64,000 nt of DNA, from contig OX104127.1 of the NCBI GenBank assembly GCA_944470555.2, positions 68,595,646-68,659,645 of the forward strand, written 5' to 3'. Under the pieces are notes generated by a model. That model saw only the letters and a program-made list of their open reading frames with translations, did not search any database and was not told the DNA's origin. The translations under genes and the position numbers were made by a program. This document shows, piece after piece, positions 32,646 through 43,830 of the stretch. Source of the DNA: Heterobilharzia americana (lineage: Eukaryota; Platyhelminthes; Trematoda; Strigeidida; Schistosomatidae). How positions within the stretch are numbered: position 1 is the first letter of the stretch; every line of letters begins with the position of its first letter.

Positions 32646-33679
32646 ACCAAAAATTTGGATTCGCTATGTGGACGACACCTTTGTCATCATTAAAAAAGAT
32701 GATATAGAAAACACCCACAGTTTACAGTGACATCAAATTCACAATGGAGAAAGAGTCAAACAACCAACTACCATTCCTGGATGTTTTAGTCAGTAGGACA
32801 AACGCCGGAAAGCTGGAAACCCAAGTGTACAGGAAGCCAACATACACTGATCAAATCCACAACTACAATAGCAACAACACACAAAATCAGTTGCGTGCAG
32901 ACTCTATTCAAAAGAGCGAAAACACACTGCAGCACAACAACTTCACGGAGAAACGAAGAAAATTACCTGGTGTCCACCCTAAAGAAGAACGGCTACCCAC
33001 GAAAGTTTATCAGAAGATGCCTATCCAGTACATCACCAACTACAAAGTCATCGACGGAAATCAACAAATGCATCTTCCTACCATACATAAAGAATGTATC
33101 AGAAATCATGACAAGATTGCTGAGACCACTTGGTGGAATTGGTGTGGCTCATAAACCAACAAATTCCCTGCGAGCACAATTGTGCAAACCAAAGGATGCA
33201 ACAACCAAAGAAGACAAACCGAATTTCATTTACAAAATCAACTGCAATAACTGTAGTCAGCACTGTATTGGACAAAGTGGCCACCCTCTTCTCCTTCGTC
33301 TACTTGAAAACCAATTGGCTATTAAACGCCACCACATTTCGTCACTCATTTCAATGCACATGGATAACAACTATGGACATGAATTCAATTTCTACAATGT
33401 AGAAATTTTGGACAGAGGAAACACGAAGAATGTCAGAGAATTCCTAGAAGCTTGTCATTCAGGTCAGTCAGTCAGTCAGCAACCAATAGATGTATAGACA
33501 TAGACCAAATCTATCAACCAATAAGAAAAATGACAAACGACAGAAAGGTCAGAGGTGAAGCAGAGGAACAGCCAAACAGGAAAGTCTATGCAATCAATGA
33601 CACAACAATCGAAGGAAACAACCAATCACAGACCACATCGTCAGAGCAAGCTACTAAACCACTAACGGAGAGATATTGA
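32646..33679 (+). pseudogene. Penelope-like RT/GIY-YIG endonuclease, frameshifted
   Basis: The first block reads 'IRYVDDTFVIIKKDDIENTH' (catalytic YVDD at 32665-32676). The frame then shifts near 32725 into 'DIKFTMEKESNNQLPFLDVL', where N-x-LPFLD-x-L is a Penelope RT hallmark. Near 32895 it shifts again into a 200-codon frame with 'NGYPRKFI' and 'NFIYKINCNNCSQHCIGQSG', the GIY-YIG core with CIG for YIG. 'YNVEILDRG' and 'REFLEACHSG' follow. A last frame continues with 'ATNRCIDIDQIYQPIRKM'. At least three frameshifts are needed. The last coincides with a CAGT tandem repeat at about 33464-33479, a likely replication-slippage site. Confidence 0.75.
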
Positions 33680-33790
33680 CAGCTGACTTCATACTGAAGT
33701 TAGTTCTAATGCTGTCGTCTAGCAAGACGAGGAAAGCTTCACGATTAGACAAGCCAGCTCAGAGAAGACAATACAACCAAGACCATCCAC
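32646..33790 (+). mobile_element. Penelope-like element, 5'-truncated
   Basis: A retroelement relic that begins at the RT catalytic box and runs through the C-terminal GIY-YIG-type endonuclease into a 3' part ending near 33790. Penelope-like elements pair an RT related to telomerase with this endonuclease. The N-terminal RT part and terminal repeats were not found. Confidence 0.75.
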
Positions 33791-34047
33791 CTGAGCTACA
33801 AATATTCTCCATTATTTCATAATTATACGAGCTTGACACGCTTCACTTTGTTCGAAGATGGGAAGACTTCTCCAAAAGGCAAGCTCCCATAAAATAACAA
33901 CTTTTCTTTCTCCATGAGTGCCTACAGTTAATTATCTTATCTGCAGGCCACTAACAGCTTTTGTCCTTCATGATATTAATGGAAGATGAATGAAAACATT
34001 TACACAGGAAACATTTTAAAAGTCCTTAGTTCTCAGGCAAGTATTCA

Positions 34048-34370
34048 TCATGGACTGACATCAGTTGAAGAGACACTGGAAACTTGTGAGCACTAGACAG
34101 ACGTTTCTTTCTTGTATGGGACTCCTCAGCAGTGCGCATCCATGACCTCTTTAGGGATCGGACTCAGAATCTCCAGCTTCCACTGCCAGCATGTTACTAT
34201 TGACCCACTGCGCCGGAATCCAGTGGTCCACATTGTCTGCTTCTATCAGTTCACGATAAAGCACGACCTTTATTCAATGTTGTCGTTGGTTAACTTTACC
34301 AATGTTCGACTTGGTTGGCCTCGCTGATCATGACTTCTCATTCGAAATTTAGGAATCACCTCTCAAAGAG
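34048..34370 (-). repeat. tRNA-derived repeat S, long copy
   Basis: It contains 'catcatggactgacatca', 'tgggactcctcagcagtgcg', 'tactattgacccactgcg', 'tatcagttcacgataaag' and 'tcatgacttctcattcgaa', parallel to 20040-20400 of the right arm. Homology to the arm therefore extends well past the core repeat. Confidence 0.65.
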
Positions 34371-34379
34371 AGTCCACAG

Positions 34380-34560
34380 TGAGCACGTGCTAGCCGCGGA
34401 ACCTGGAGGTTTTGGGTTCGATCGTTGGCGGGGTCAAGGGTAATCACTTGTGAACAGTCCCATACTAAGATGAAGCATCTGTCTAGTGCTCCCAGGTCTC
34501 AGTGTCTCACCAACTGATATCGTTCCATGGTGAATACCAACCTGAGTTCAACAACCAAAT
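34380..34560 (+). repeat. tRNA-derived repeat S, inverted neighbour
   Basis: B-box-like 'gggttcgatcg', followed by 'gtctagtgctcccaggtc' and 'ccatggtgaataccaacctg', is the reverse complement arrangement of the preceding copy. The two form a head-to-head pair, as at 8765-9325. Confidence 0.65.
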
Positions 34561-34899
34561 CCTCATAAACCTCGAAACTGAATCTCTGGTTCCCACAAAT
34601 ATTACTCGGTCAGACGGTTGGCTTAAGAGTCTGTGGTATTTGATAGGAACAAAACAACTCCCTCGCTCTTCGGCTGTGTTTATCTACTGTAAGTTGGCAG
34701 CCATGATTTAGGAGGGGTTGTTTTGTCTGACTAGGGCATTCTGAAGTGCTGGCACTACAACAGTATTTCGCGATTGTTTTGAACGTCCTCATACATCTGT
34801 CCAAGTTGTCGATTTGTTGATTCCTCCTCTCGTTAACGGTCTGTGAACACTTTGCAATTTTGGTTTATTAGAAATTGTAAGACCACTGCAGAGCGGGTC

Positions 34900-35620
34900 A
34901 CAATATTCTTTCTGAGTTCATATACATGTCTTATACCTAGTCACTTTGAATTTCATGGTAGGAGAGTTAGGCAAAATGAACCCAACTAGTCTTCCAAACC
35001 TGGACACCATTTTCCCAGCGTAATCACAAAGGCGTGGATAAGAATAATCGATTCCAATGTCAGTGACTGGATCATTGCTGAAAAGACAGATCCCATGTAG
35101 GCATAGTTGTATCTCTATTTTCCAGTGATCAAAGTATGTGTAGCTACATTTTTCAAGACTAGAAGCCAATTTCCATTGTGATCTACTTATATAAACAATT
35201 TCAGTTTGAATATCCACAGAATATTTTGTTATAAAATAGCATACTATTATGAGATCGTCAGAAAATTTGTATGGCTTACGGTATTTAGATCACGATCACA
35301 CAAAGAAAGAGTCTATCCAGCTAAGAAGATCCCCTTATATGCTTTACTAGTTGAGTTTTGCCGGAAATCTACCATGTAAGAGTTCATCGAAAGCTTTTCT
35401 TTAATCAAACAAAACTGTTGTCACTAAGTTTCCGCTATTTGAGTGCGCTATAGGATATTTGAAATAGTCTGACTAGTGATTAAATCACTACTTGATGTTT
35501 TACTGTCTGATTGCCTGATGTACAACCTGAAGAAGACTTCTTTGAAGTTAACAGTTGGTGATTTCCACCTACAAACGAGATGTATGGGTGATAAATTTGT
35601 CAGCTCACGAAAATACAAAT
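34900..35620 (-). mobile_element. CR1-like LINE relic, reverse transcriptase
   Basis: The minus strand in broken frames reads a D-x-(K/R)KAFDE-like block near 35400 and 'KFSDDLIIVC' near 35260 (catalytic box with DD kept). An open frame at 34918-35217 then reads 'SRSQWKLASSLEKCSYTYFD', 'TDIGIDYSYPRL' and 'RLVGFIL'. This is the palm-to-thumb order of CR1/Jockey-type RTs. Frames are interrupted repeatedly. Confidence 0.6.
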
Positions 35621-35842
35621 AGTCAGGTACTAGTTGCGGAGTTTATTAACTGTTATCAATTGATCGTTTCCTCGTAGGAATCATGAGATAAATCATAATA
35701 TCATTTCCTTTGTGTTTTGTCGGGGATGTGATCAGACGATTTGCTTCAAGAGTCAATTTACAAAAAGCCGCTGTGAAATAGCCAGTGCGAAAGTCTTTAT
35801 CACTTGACACTGTTTAACAGAAACCTATGTCATTGATCATCA

Positions 35843-36430
35843 TTGAAAATTAGAAGAATGTGCACAGATCACACAGTTGATGATGAGTCGAATGGACTTC
35901 GACAAACTTCTGTTCAGAATGGATGTCCATTCACTTTGATTGACAAAAACTTGAAAGCCAAGCAACATAATGACCAAATCTATACATCTCCTGACCAACC
36001 TGTGCCTATGAATGTTGACTTAAGGGGTGATATTGCAAGTGAATTCCTAAAGAGCCAGTTATCAAGAATAAGATGAGAAACATTCTTTACTGATCACTTA
36101 TACCCTACTTCTAGTTAGCAAATAACAAGTTTGCCTAGCATAGGCTGCCACTTTAAGGAACCTCAGTATGCGGTTGCAAACACAATTGCTCCTATGCAGC
36201 TAACTGCATTGTTTACAAAAAGCGCACGCTTCGCAGACGCATGTGTGAGTGCTACCCAGCTCTGCTTTCGAAAGAAAAATGTAAAACAATCACCTGTTTC
36301 ATTTTTAATCACCAAATCACTTCTAGTTGAAGCAAACATTTTAAAAGGAGCAAAGTTTCTAAACTTGTAACTGATATTGGCACCAGAATTCCAATCTCTG
36401 ATCTTAACAAGCTTCTAATAATCCAATTAT
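35843..36430 (+). pseudogene. Second Penelope-like relic (tentative)
   Basis: The open frame at 35843-36076 ends with 'VDLRGDIASEFLKSQLSRI', resembling the phrase before the endonuclease in Penelope-like proteins. The following region, in shifted frames, gives 'CGCKHNCSY' and 'LRRRMCECYPALLSKEKCK', similar to the R-x-x-E-H-x-P part of GIY-YIG domains. The sequence differs from the relic at 32646 and would belong to another lineage. The similarity is weak and judged by eye. Confidence 0.4.
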
Positions 36431-36519
36431 CTTCTAATTGATGACAATGAATTATTTCTCCATCATCACCTTGGTTATGATCATTCCTCCTTCATTTTTC
36501 GTCTGCTTCACATCTATCA

Positions 36520-36720
36520 AGAGGACTTTAGGTCTCACGGTGAACGCGTTAACCATTCAGCCACTGGGCCGGTTTCCACTGATTCACAATTTCCAACTTC
36601 TGTCAGTTCACGATGATATAGCGCAACTATCACCCAACGTCTTCAGTTAGCATCCACTTCACTTCCAACTGGTTCACACGACAGGCCACGGCTTCTCATT
36701 AGAGCTTCATGATATCCATC
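36520..36720 (-). repeat. tRNA-derived repeat S, partial
   Basis: On the minus strand 'agtggctgaatggttaacg' is a very good A box of Ser/Leu-type tRNAs. On the plus strand 'ttctgtcagttcacgatg' and 'cttctcattagagcttc' match other S copies. This copy best suggests the tRNA origin of the family. Confidence 0.6.
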
Positions 36721-36763
36721 TGGAAGCAAGTCATTAATGAGCATTTTACATTAATGCATTTTT

Positions 36764-36869
36764 GAGATGAATAGGGATTTTTAATTCAGAGGTAGTATTC
36801 ATCCTCGCTCCTCAACTGATGTCAGTCCATAATAAATACTACCTCTAAATTAAAAATCCCCATTCATTT
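36764..36869. repeat. Hairpin with about 35-bp inverted arms
   Basis: 'ggatttttaattcagaggta' in the left arm pairs with 'tacctctaaattaaaaatcc' in the right arm, with few mismatches. The loop contains 'caactgatgtcagtccat', an S-repeat end phrase, so the hairpin may be a head-to-head S relic. Confidence 0.65.
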
Positions 36870-37259
36870 CAACAATTATTGTTGTCAAATTTATGTTTTG
36901 AAGTAGAGTAACAGTTTTCATAATTTGATATTTATTACTGACATTAAAAATTTACGCTTTTTCGTTTCCATGACAGTTGTTTATTTGTTTGTTTTTATGT
37001 GATATTCTTTCTCCTTTGAATACAATTCCTTACAACTTTGTTTTGGTCTCCAAATTTTACGTTGTTTAGTGAATGATGAGTCGACAACCTTTGATATTAA
37101 GCGGATATGAAGAAATTTTAGACTTGCTTAATAACATAGAAGTCACATTTTGGCTAACTGAATACGTAAGGTAAACACTTTGATATGCTGGGATGAGTTC
37201 TTGTTGTCGTACCACATTTTACCGCGAAAACTGGAAATAGGAAAAATTTTTATAACTGA
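36870..37259. other. AT-rich stretch, nothing recognised
   Basis: No gene or repeat could be supported. Confidence 0.4.
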
Positions 37260-37885
37260 CTGACAAACTTAACGCAGGACTTTTCACTAACGAGTGCAAC
37301 GACTCAATGTACCACAATTTACGGTAGTACACATAGAACATATGCATAAAATAAGAGTGATATCAAATTAGACAAATCTGTTTGAGACAATAAACAGTCT
37401 AAAGATAACACATGGTGCAAATATTCAAACTTAAGAAGGTATCAAGGAGTTGATGCATCTGCATCATTGTGACCTATTTTCAGCCATGTCACCAAGAACC
37501 CACAACCACTGATCCCCATCATCTCGAGAACTCAACCCAGGCAGTCCACAACTCAGACCGACAGTCAGAGACTTCATCGACTGGTGCCACGTCTTCGTCT
37601 GGTCACAGTGAACCTTCTCACAACCTGATCCCAATTTCCCTACCATGGCACATCGAGGTAGGTAGTGGCTTGGCATGTGCAGAACATGTCTGAGCCTTCT
37701 CAGTCGACTAAGGTTCATGACCTCATCATTTGACTTACCTGTCTTTCCTAGTACGTTTCGTCTGACTTCATCAGTGCTCACATGGTCATTCCATAAAATT
37801 TGTGAAATGGTTCAAGGACATATGTGATCAGAGCTCTGTAATCGTTTCATTTCTTTTACTTTTAACGATCATGCCCCATACTCAT
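37260..37885 (-). mobile_element. LINE B fragment, minus strand
   Basis: The 105-codon frame at 37464-37781 reads 'VSTDEVRRNVLGKTGKS', 'RLRHVLHMPSHYLPR', 'DQTKTWHQSMKSL' and 'VLGDMAENRSQ', the LINE B C-terminal end. Bases 37350-37799 appear identical, inverted, to 63496-63945, whereas homologous LINE B sequence on both sides differs strongly. 'ILWNDHV'-type sequence upstream (about 37790-37880) shows that the copy extends further 5' than the identical tract. Confidence 0.75.
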
Positions 37886-38639
37886 AGGCTAATAAATAAG
37901 AAAAGGGAAAAAGGATGATACACAGAAAGTCCTTTATTGTCGGATGTCATTTTTTATTTTTATTACCGCTGATGAACACGTACAAAACCGAAGGCTTTTT
38001 CGAGCTGTTTGTGATGACAGGTTATGACATCGAAATTGAACAGGACTTAAGCAGCACTGAGATGATTCAGATTCACACATTAAATTTGAAATCCTGAGAT
38101 AAAATGTGCTGAACTCCCTCGCCAAAAGTTCGTCGTTACAGACTAGAAAATTGCAGCAATTACTAGAAATGTCATCGTTTACTAAAACTTAATTCTACAT
38201 GTTATTTCTGAAAACGTTACTAGATTTTGACAAGGACGTTAGAAATTTCATCGAATAAATCATTTGGAGAAGTGTTATTTTTAAGATACAGTTGAAAGTA
38301 AGTTAGTTGTTACTTTAAATTATAGTGATGATTATGACTTCAGTTTTCACTTTAAGTCACGTTGTAAATGATAGAGAATGAAATCATAAACAAGCTCAAA
38401 AGACAGAGGATTTATTCATTTATGTGGCCATAAAGTAAATGTCAATTGTTTATTTTCGTGGTAGTGCTGTGTTAATAAGTACAGATAATCATTGCACAAC
38501 AGACAATAAACTGCCTCGTAGGCTGTCACTGACAGATCATGAAGAAGTGTGAAATATGCATAATGTAAATCATAGAAAAACTATGGGTTGTTGGAAACTG
38601 AAAAAGGCAGTAACTAATGTGAGGACACGTAAAAAGATA
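37886..38639. other. Unassigned stretch
   Basis: Short open frames at 37915-38097 and 37934-38125 lie on opposite strands without motifs. Nothing was recognised. Confidence 0.35.
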
Positions 38640-38811
38640 TAGCAGGAGAATACAAAAGCAAAGAATTAACATAGTCTCCACAGAGTACTGGTTCTCACGT
38701 CGAGTAATAAACTCCTGGAACCGACTCCCAGAAAATGTGGTGTCCTCATCACCAATTGATTCCTTCAAAAGAGGACTGAACAAGGACAGAAATCTACTCG
38801 AAAAGGATTAA
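38640..38811 (+). pseudogene. C-terminal tail of a CR1/Jockey-type RT
   Basis: The plus strand reads 'YWFSRRVINSWNRLPENVVS' followed by 'IDSFKRGLNKD', ending at a stop near 38809. F-x-x-R-V-x-N-x-W-N-x-L-P and V-x-x-F-K-x-x-L-D are the standard last block of many animal non-LTR RTs. Upstream RT domains are absent. Confidence 0.65.
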
Positions 38812-40440
38812 TGTAGGCTCACAGCTCTCTACCTACAAACAGTAAATTCGAATCTGAAGTCAATGAATATACAATAGTCAAGACTGATGCAAAAAGATTA
38901 GAGATTTACATTTATGGCTTTGATCATCAGTTCAGTGAGTAAAAGCAATTAACTGCATTAAAGAGGGAAGTCGCAGATACATTTGTGAAGCATGATGGTT
39001 TTATGCAACTTCTAATGAAAATATGCATGCTTCAATGTTCAACAAAGTGCCAGAATACAAACTTAAGTAAGTCTTAAAATGTTTATTGAACCTGGTTAGT
39101 ACTCTTCTCAGTCGCAGTGACGCGCCAACAAAGCAGGGAATTTTCAGCCTAATGAAATGTTTAGTGGGTAACGGTAGCAGGAGTAGGCATTTTATTTTAT
39201 CTTCTCCCTTACTCAGAGACTGAATGTAGGTAGTAGAACTTTTTTAGCTTCTCTCTAATGGTATCACATTTCTGCTGACTAAAGACGCAGAGCATTCGCT
39301 CGGTTAGCCCACGTCCAGGGATAAACAGCGAATTCATATCTTCAGAAGCGAATGACCGGGTAGAATAGAAACTTCTAAATTCAGTTAACTGCATCGTCTA
39401 ATGTTGAGAACTTATGAAAATAACATTAGTCTGCTTCGTGGTTAAGACCTGAATGTTGTACGTATCTCTCTTTAAGAATATACTTACCTCCTGGCTTTAA
39501 ATATGATCAGGAACTCATATCTCACTATTTCAGGCAGTTTGTAAAAATTGGCCCGGGTACCGTGAAGAGATCTAGCTCACTGCTTTACCACTTAATCTCC
39601 AAACATTGTTCTTTGATGTGTGTAAATCTATATCTGATGTCTATTGTCATGAAAACGAGACCTCTTTTAAAACATAATCATGCAAGCGTTCATCAGGGTA
39701 ATTTAGAGGCTCAAGGACAGTGAAATTGTACAGGTCTACCGCAAACTGAAAAACCACAAAGTCATTTTCCCTCTCTGGAGTTTAATAGGTAAAGTGTGTA
39801 AGAAGTCGCATCGGAAGACTAACGATAATATTTTCTTCAAGAAACACGATATCCAGGCCATTTCTGTAGGTACAATTTAGTCGCTCATAAGGAGTTACAT
39901 GCTCGTCAAGGGACTATGTAATGCAGTTACCTAAAATACATTCTTTCGAATACTGTTACACTGATAGATAGAGATGATCTATCTGGTTATCACATACACT
40001 GGACAAACATGGACATGCAAACACGATGAAGTGTTACATGACGTGACTACGTGACTGCATGACTTCTGATGAGTATGCCTATTAAAACCACAAAGGTTCG
40101 TTTCTCATGTGAAGTGTCATTTAGCAATGGCGTTTGATTTGAAGGATTTATCTACCGGAATATTTTTGAAGTACAGCAAACGTCGACCTGAAACAAACGC
40201 AGACATTTCTATTCTCAGTGGGATACTTCCAATGCAGTCATTCAACTACAGTTATCAGCTTTTTTGAATATAGTCAAAAAGATTAAATGTATAGAAAGAA
40301 ATCAGTGATACAAATGTAGGTCGTCATTAACCAATAATTATATTGTTATTCTCCAAACAATCTCGTACTTGCAAGCCTGAAACGAGTTTAAGAACAGTTT
40401 AAGATTCAGCTTTTCAATTTTGGATAGAAGGCTATGAGCC
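38812..40440. other. Unassigned 1.6-kb stretch
   Basis: Near 39085-39165 'gcgccaacaaagcaggga' resembles a decayed type T SINE tail. A minus-strand frame at 39209-39394 (61 codons) has no motif. No exon could be supported. Confidence 0.4.
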
Positions 40441-40640
40441 TGTAGCTCACCTTCTTGGGACCAAATTATTGCTAGGTTTTAAACAAACAGACAAACATTT
40501 AAGTATCTTTAGTTCCACAAGTTTGTTTCAGCATAAAGGCACCCACCCGTTGACATTTACCAGGTTTTGCGTCTTCTTTTTGTGAGTTGGCAGAAATTAG
40601 CTCAGAATCTCCAGCTTTGCCATTACAAAACAGATAAGTT
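40441..40640 (+). repeat. Relic LTR, 5' half, split by the full-length element
   Basis: 'tgtagctcaccttcttggga' and 'accaaattattgctaggttt' align with the LTR start of the full-length element. 'tagctcagaatctccagc' and 'acagataagtt' align with its middle ('agttcagccttacaagcc', 'agataagtt'). The sequence stops exactly where the new 5' LTR begins and resumes at 46295. Confidence 0.7.
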
Positions 40641-41073
40641 TGTAATGCACCTTCCTGGCACCAAAATATAACTAGGGCTAAAATAAATAGTTTAAATTAA
40701 ATTAACTAAATAAATCTCTAGCTTGCCTCCGGATGCTTAGGGTGTTTTAAGTTTTGTTTTAACGAGCATGCATCCGAGCAGGCTTGGACGCCATTTTTGC
40801 GCTCCATTGTGCTGATTACCACGCACGTACTCCGAGTCCCTAGTTCAGCCTTACAAGCCAGATAAGTTGATTAAACTTTTCCCTCATTCATTATTATTAC
40901 ATTTACTTTAAAATACATAGCTCCTTTAAATACATTGCGTATCAGTTCTTTTGATTTGTGTTTTGTTATCGGTACTTACACGTTAGGTAAAGTACTGGTT
41001 AAGCAGGTACTAGAGCACATCAAATTAAGTAGGGTTGATCAAACGTTACGGAATTGTAACACGCATCCCTACA
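40641..41073 (+). repeat. 5' LTR
   Basis: 433 bp, beginning TGTAATGCACC and ending CATCCCTACA, with the TG...CA ends typical of LTRs. It matches 45862-46294 along its whole length. Confidence 0.9.
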
Positions 41074-41077
41074 AAAT

Positions 41078-41090
41078 TGGTGAGCCCGAG
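41078..41090 (+). promoter_or_regulatory. Primer-binding site, probably tRNA-Trp type
   Basis: TGGTGAGCCCGAG begins four bases after the 5' LTR. TGGTGA-x-CCCGA resembles the tRNA-Trp site reported for CsRn1 (TGGTGACCCCGACG) with some mismatches. The decayed second copy has ATTGAGCCCAAG at the same place (from 47043). Confidence 0.7.
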
Positions 41091-41259
41091 TATCACTTCT
41101 TACTTTGTCTAGTACCTTTGTTCTCTTGCGTTGATTTGTCTGGCCTATTTTTGTTTTTGGCACGTCTAGCGTTTTTTTTTTATTGCACTCCTCATTGGTT
41201 ATTTTTGCATTGTAATTTTTTTATATTATCTTCATCGTGCCTCGTTAATTCCCTGATCA

Positions 41260-42099
41260 ATGGCGGATAACGACTCGACTGCGCAGATGGCCGTAACCCT
41301 CCAGCTTCCCACCTTCTGGGCCCACAGACCATCTGCATGGTTCTCCCATGTGGAAGCTCAGTTTGCCTTGAGACACATTCAATCACAAGAAACTAAGTCC
41401 AACTTAGTCATCGTCAGCTTACCGGAAAATGTGATCGAAGACGTCTCAGATGTGCTAGATGACCCAGCACCGAATCTTTACGATCGCCTCAAAACCGCCC
41501 TCATCAAACGTGTTGCACTTACTGACCAGCAGAAAGTGCAAGAACTTTTCAGGGATGTGCATCTGGGTGATCGCAAGCCGACGCAACTGCTTCGTCAGAT
41601 GAAGCAGCTGATTGCTGACTTCAACATTGATGAAGCATTTCTCAAGCAACTGTGGTTACAGAGGTTACCACAGTCGGTTCAAGGGATCCTCGCACCCTTC
41701 CATAAGTGTCCCTTAATAGAGCTGGCGGAAGCGGCTGACAGAGCTGTGGATGCTACGAAACCCAACACTAGTATCTCAGCTGCACTGTCTACTGCCACGG
41801 ATTCGTTCAAAAACCCACATCCTCCCTCGGCTGTTGAGCCAACAAGTTTCGATGTTATAGCTCACATCTCGAAATTGTATGAGAGTTGTGCAGCATCAGG
41901 AACGAAATGCGGTCTGGTAGTTCTTCAAAGGTCGCACGTCTCGCTCGCGCAACAGGTCTGCCTCCCGTACCGTAGCAGACGTTCCAAATCGCGACAATCC
42001 CAACCCAGGTTGTGCTGGTACCATAAACGTTATGGTGCCAATGCCAAAAGGTGCACTCGACCTTGCACCTTCGAGGCTAACCAGGCGGGAAACGTGTGA
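41260..42099 (+). CDS. gag: Gag polyprotein (intact 279-codon frame)
   Basis: The structural protein of the retrotransposon particle; it packages element RNA in the cytoplasm. The frame opens at ATG 41260 with '[20 protein letters not shown]', the start of the capsid domain typical of this Gag family, and continues through '[12 protein letters not shown]' and '[14 protein letters not shown]' (capsid C-terminal part). Near the end CWYH and CTRPC form a Cys-x2-His-x9-Cys-x3-Cys finger (about 42012-42068), the variant nucleic-acid binding box of the CsRn1 clade. No stops interrupt it. The TGA at 42097-42099 overlaps the pol frame, which is in -1 relation. The decayed copy at 47251 shares the same blocks. 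It is the only undamaged ORF of the element. Confidence 0.85.
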   Translation: MADNDSTAQMAVTLQLPTFWAHRPSAWFSHVEAQFALRHIQSQETKSNLVIVSLPENVIEDVSDVLDDPAPNLYDRLKTALIKRVALTDQQKVQELFRDVHLGDRKPTQLLRQMKQLIADFNIDEAFLKQLWLQRLPQSVQGILAPFHKCPLIELAEAADRAVDATKPNTSISAALSTATDSFKNPHPPSAVEPTSFDVIAHISKLYESCAASGTKCGLVVLQRSHVSLAQQVCLPYRSRRSKSRQSQPRLCWYHKRYGANAKRCTRPCTFEANQAGNV

Positions 42100-43226
42100 G
42101 CCAGCACGTGACGGCGACTAACGTCGCTGGCGAGCCACTTCCATGTCGCCTCTTCTTCGTCACTGATCGACATTCTGGGATACGCTTCCTAGTTGACACT
42201 GGGGCAGAAGCTAGCGTCATCCCACCTACGAAGGAAGAGCGTCTGCGGCCAATGTCTCTGCAACTTCGTGCCGCCAACGGTTCGCCCATCACAACCTATG
42301 GTCGGAGATTCCTCGATCTCAACCTTGGATTGCGTCGTCCCTTTCGTTGGGTTTTCATAGTGGCGGATGTGACCACCGGCATTATTGGTATGGATCTCTT
42401 GCAGCACTATCAGCTGCTGGTAGATGCTGGCAAGCATAAGTTGATAGATTCTACCACAACACTCTCTGTTTCCGGTATAGTCACAAAGACGCCGCCCCTC
42501 AGTCCCGTGTACTGCACGACGGACGCTTCTAGTCCCTACGCGTCTATCATTCAGTCCTTTCCGGATGTCTTTAAGCCAAGTCGTTGTGTCCCTTGTGTGA
42601 CTTCGAACGTTTCTCATCACATAACGACGACTGGCCCGCCAGTGTTTGCGAAACCACGGCGATTATCCCCGGAGAAACTGCGTGCTGTAAAAGCCGAGTT
42701 CGAACACATGCTTGAAATGGGAATAATCAGACCATCCAACAGTCCATGGTCTTCACCCTTGCATGTGGTACCCAAGAACAATGGCATGGACTGGAGGCCT
42801 TGTGGTGACTACCGAAGGCTCAACGCTAAAACGATTCCAGATCGTTACCCAGTCCCTCACATTCACGACTTGACTGCATCTTTAAAAGGCTCGGTTATCT
42901 TCAGTAAGCTTGACTTGACGCGTGCATATCATCAGATCCCGGTTCATCCTGATGATGTTCCCAAGACAGCCGTCATTACACCGTTTGGTCTTTTTGAGTT
43001 CCTCCGTATGCCTTTTGGTCTTCGCAATGCAGCACAAACCTTCCAACGTTTTATTCACGATGTTTTACGTGGACTCGATTTCGCCTATGCCTACCTAGAC
43101 GATATACTAATCGCTAGTCCAGACGAAGACACTCATTTTAACCACTTGAAACAGGTTTTCGCCAGACTGTCAGAGCATTCGATGACAGTCAACCTGGCCA
43201 AATGCCAATTGGCGTTCGTTCACTAA
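42081..43226 (+). pseudogene. pol: pol part 1: aspartic protease and reverse transcriptase
   Basis: The frame is entered by -1 shift from gag. The protease active site is '[14 protein letters not shown]' (DTGA at 42195-42206), with the flap/C-terminal '[10 protein letters not shown]'. RT follows: '[12 protein letters not shown]', '[20 protein letters not shown]', '[15 protein letters not shown]', '[20 protein letters not shown]' and the catalytic 'YLDDILIAS' (YLDD at 43092-43103). All catalytic aspartates are present. The frame ends at a stop soon after 'NLAKCQLAF'. The expected '[12 protein letters not shown]' continues in another frame, so a single base seems to be missing near 43209. This breaks pol and makes the element non-autonomous. 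Confidence 0.85.
42087..42131 (+). promoter_or_regulatory. -1 ribosomal frameshift site at gag/pol overlap
   Basis: GGGAAAC at 42087-42093 is read by gag as G GGA AAC, the canonical X XXY YYZ slippery heptamer. After a 6-nt spacer, GCCAGC (42100-42105) can pair with GCTGGC (42126-42131), and an inner GCGAC/GTCGC stem surrounds TAAC. The pol frame is open from 42081 and lies in the -1 frame of gag, as required. The heptamer is retained at 48037-48043 in the decayed second copy. Confidence 0.75.
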
Positions 43227-43830
43227 AATTTTTGGGACACGTTATCGACGAGCAAGGCATTCGCCCACTACCTGAAAAGGTACAGGCGATCCAAGACTTC
43301 CCAGTCCCAGCGTCACTTAAAGCTCTGCGTGTGTTTCTGGGTATGGTGAGCTATTATCGTCGCTTCGTTCCCCAATGTGCGCACATTTTGACTGCACTGA
43401 CCGACCTGCTGAAAAGTAAATGTAAAACTTTCAGCTTGACTCCTGAGGCACTAGAAGCATTTCGCAAGATCAAAACCGCAATAGCAGACGCCACGATGCT
43501 GGTGCATCAAGACGTAAACCTACCTCTTAGCATTGCGGTTGACGCCTCTAACACGGCCATTGGAGCTGTGTTGCAACAACTTTCGGATCACACTTGGATC
43601 CCAGTTGCATTCTTCTCCCGGAAGTTATCCACCTGCGAAATGCGGTACAGCACTTTCGGCAGGGAACTGCTCGCCATATATGCCTCAGTGAAACATTTTC
43701 GTCATTTTGTGGAAGGTCGTGACTTCATCATCTTTACCGACCATAAACCTCTGACGTATGCCTTACACACCACTACTGACAGATATTCACCGCGTGAATT
43801 ACGTCACCTAGATATATTTCGCAATTCACG
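43202..43830 (+). pseudogene. pol: pol part 2: RT connection and RNase H
   Basis: The block starts with '[20 protein letters not shown]' and 'FLGMVSYYRRFVP', the standard link between RT and RNase H in Ty3/gypsy. RNase H residues are in place: D in 'VDASNTAIGAVL', E in 'GRELLAIYASVKHFRHF' and D in 'IFTDHKPLTYAL'. After 'RYSPRELRHLDIF' the family continuation ('HISGANNPVADALSR') is found in another frame, showing a second frameshift near 43820. Confidence 0.8.

Noticed and set aside
40935..41270. 111-codon frame over the end of the 5' LTR as a protein
   Set aside because: It spans the LTR, primer site and leader of the gypsy element; a related frame appears in the 3' LTR only because the LTRs are copies.
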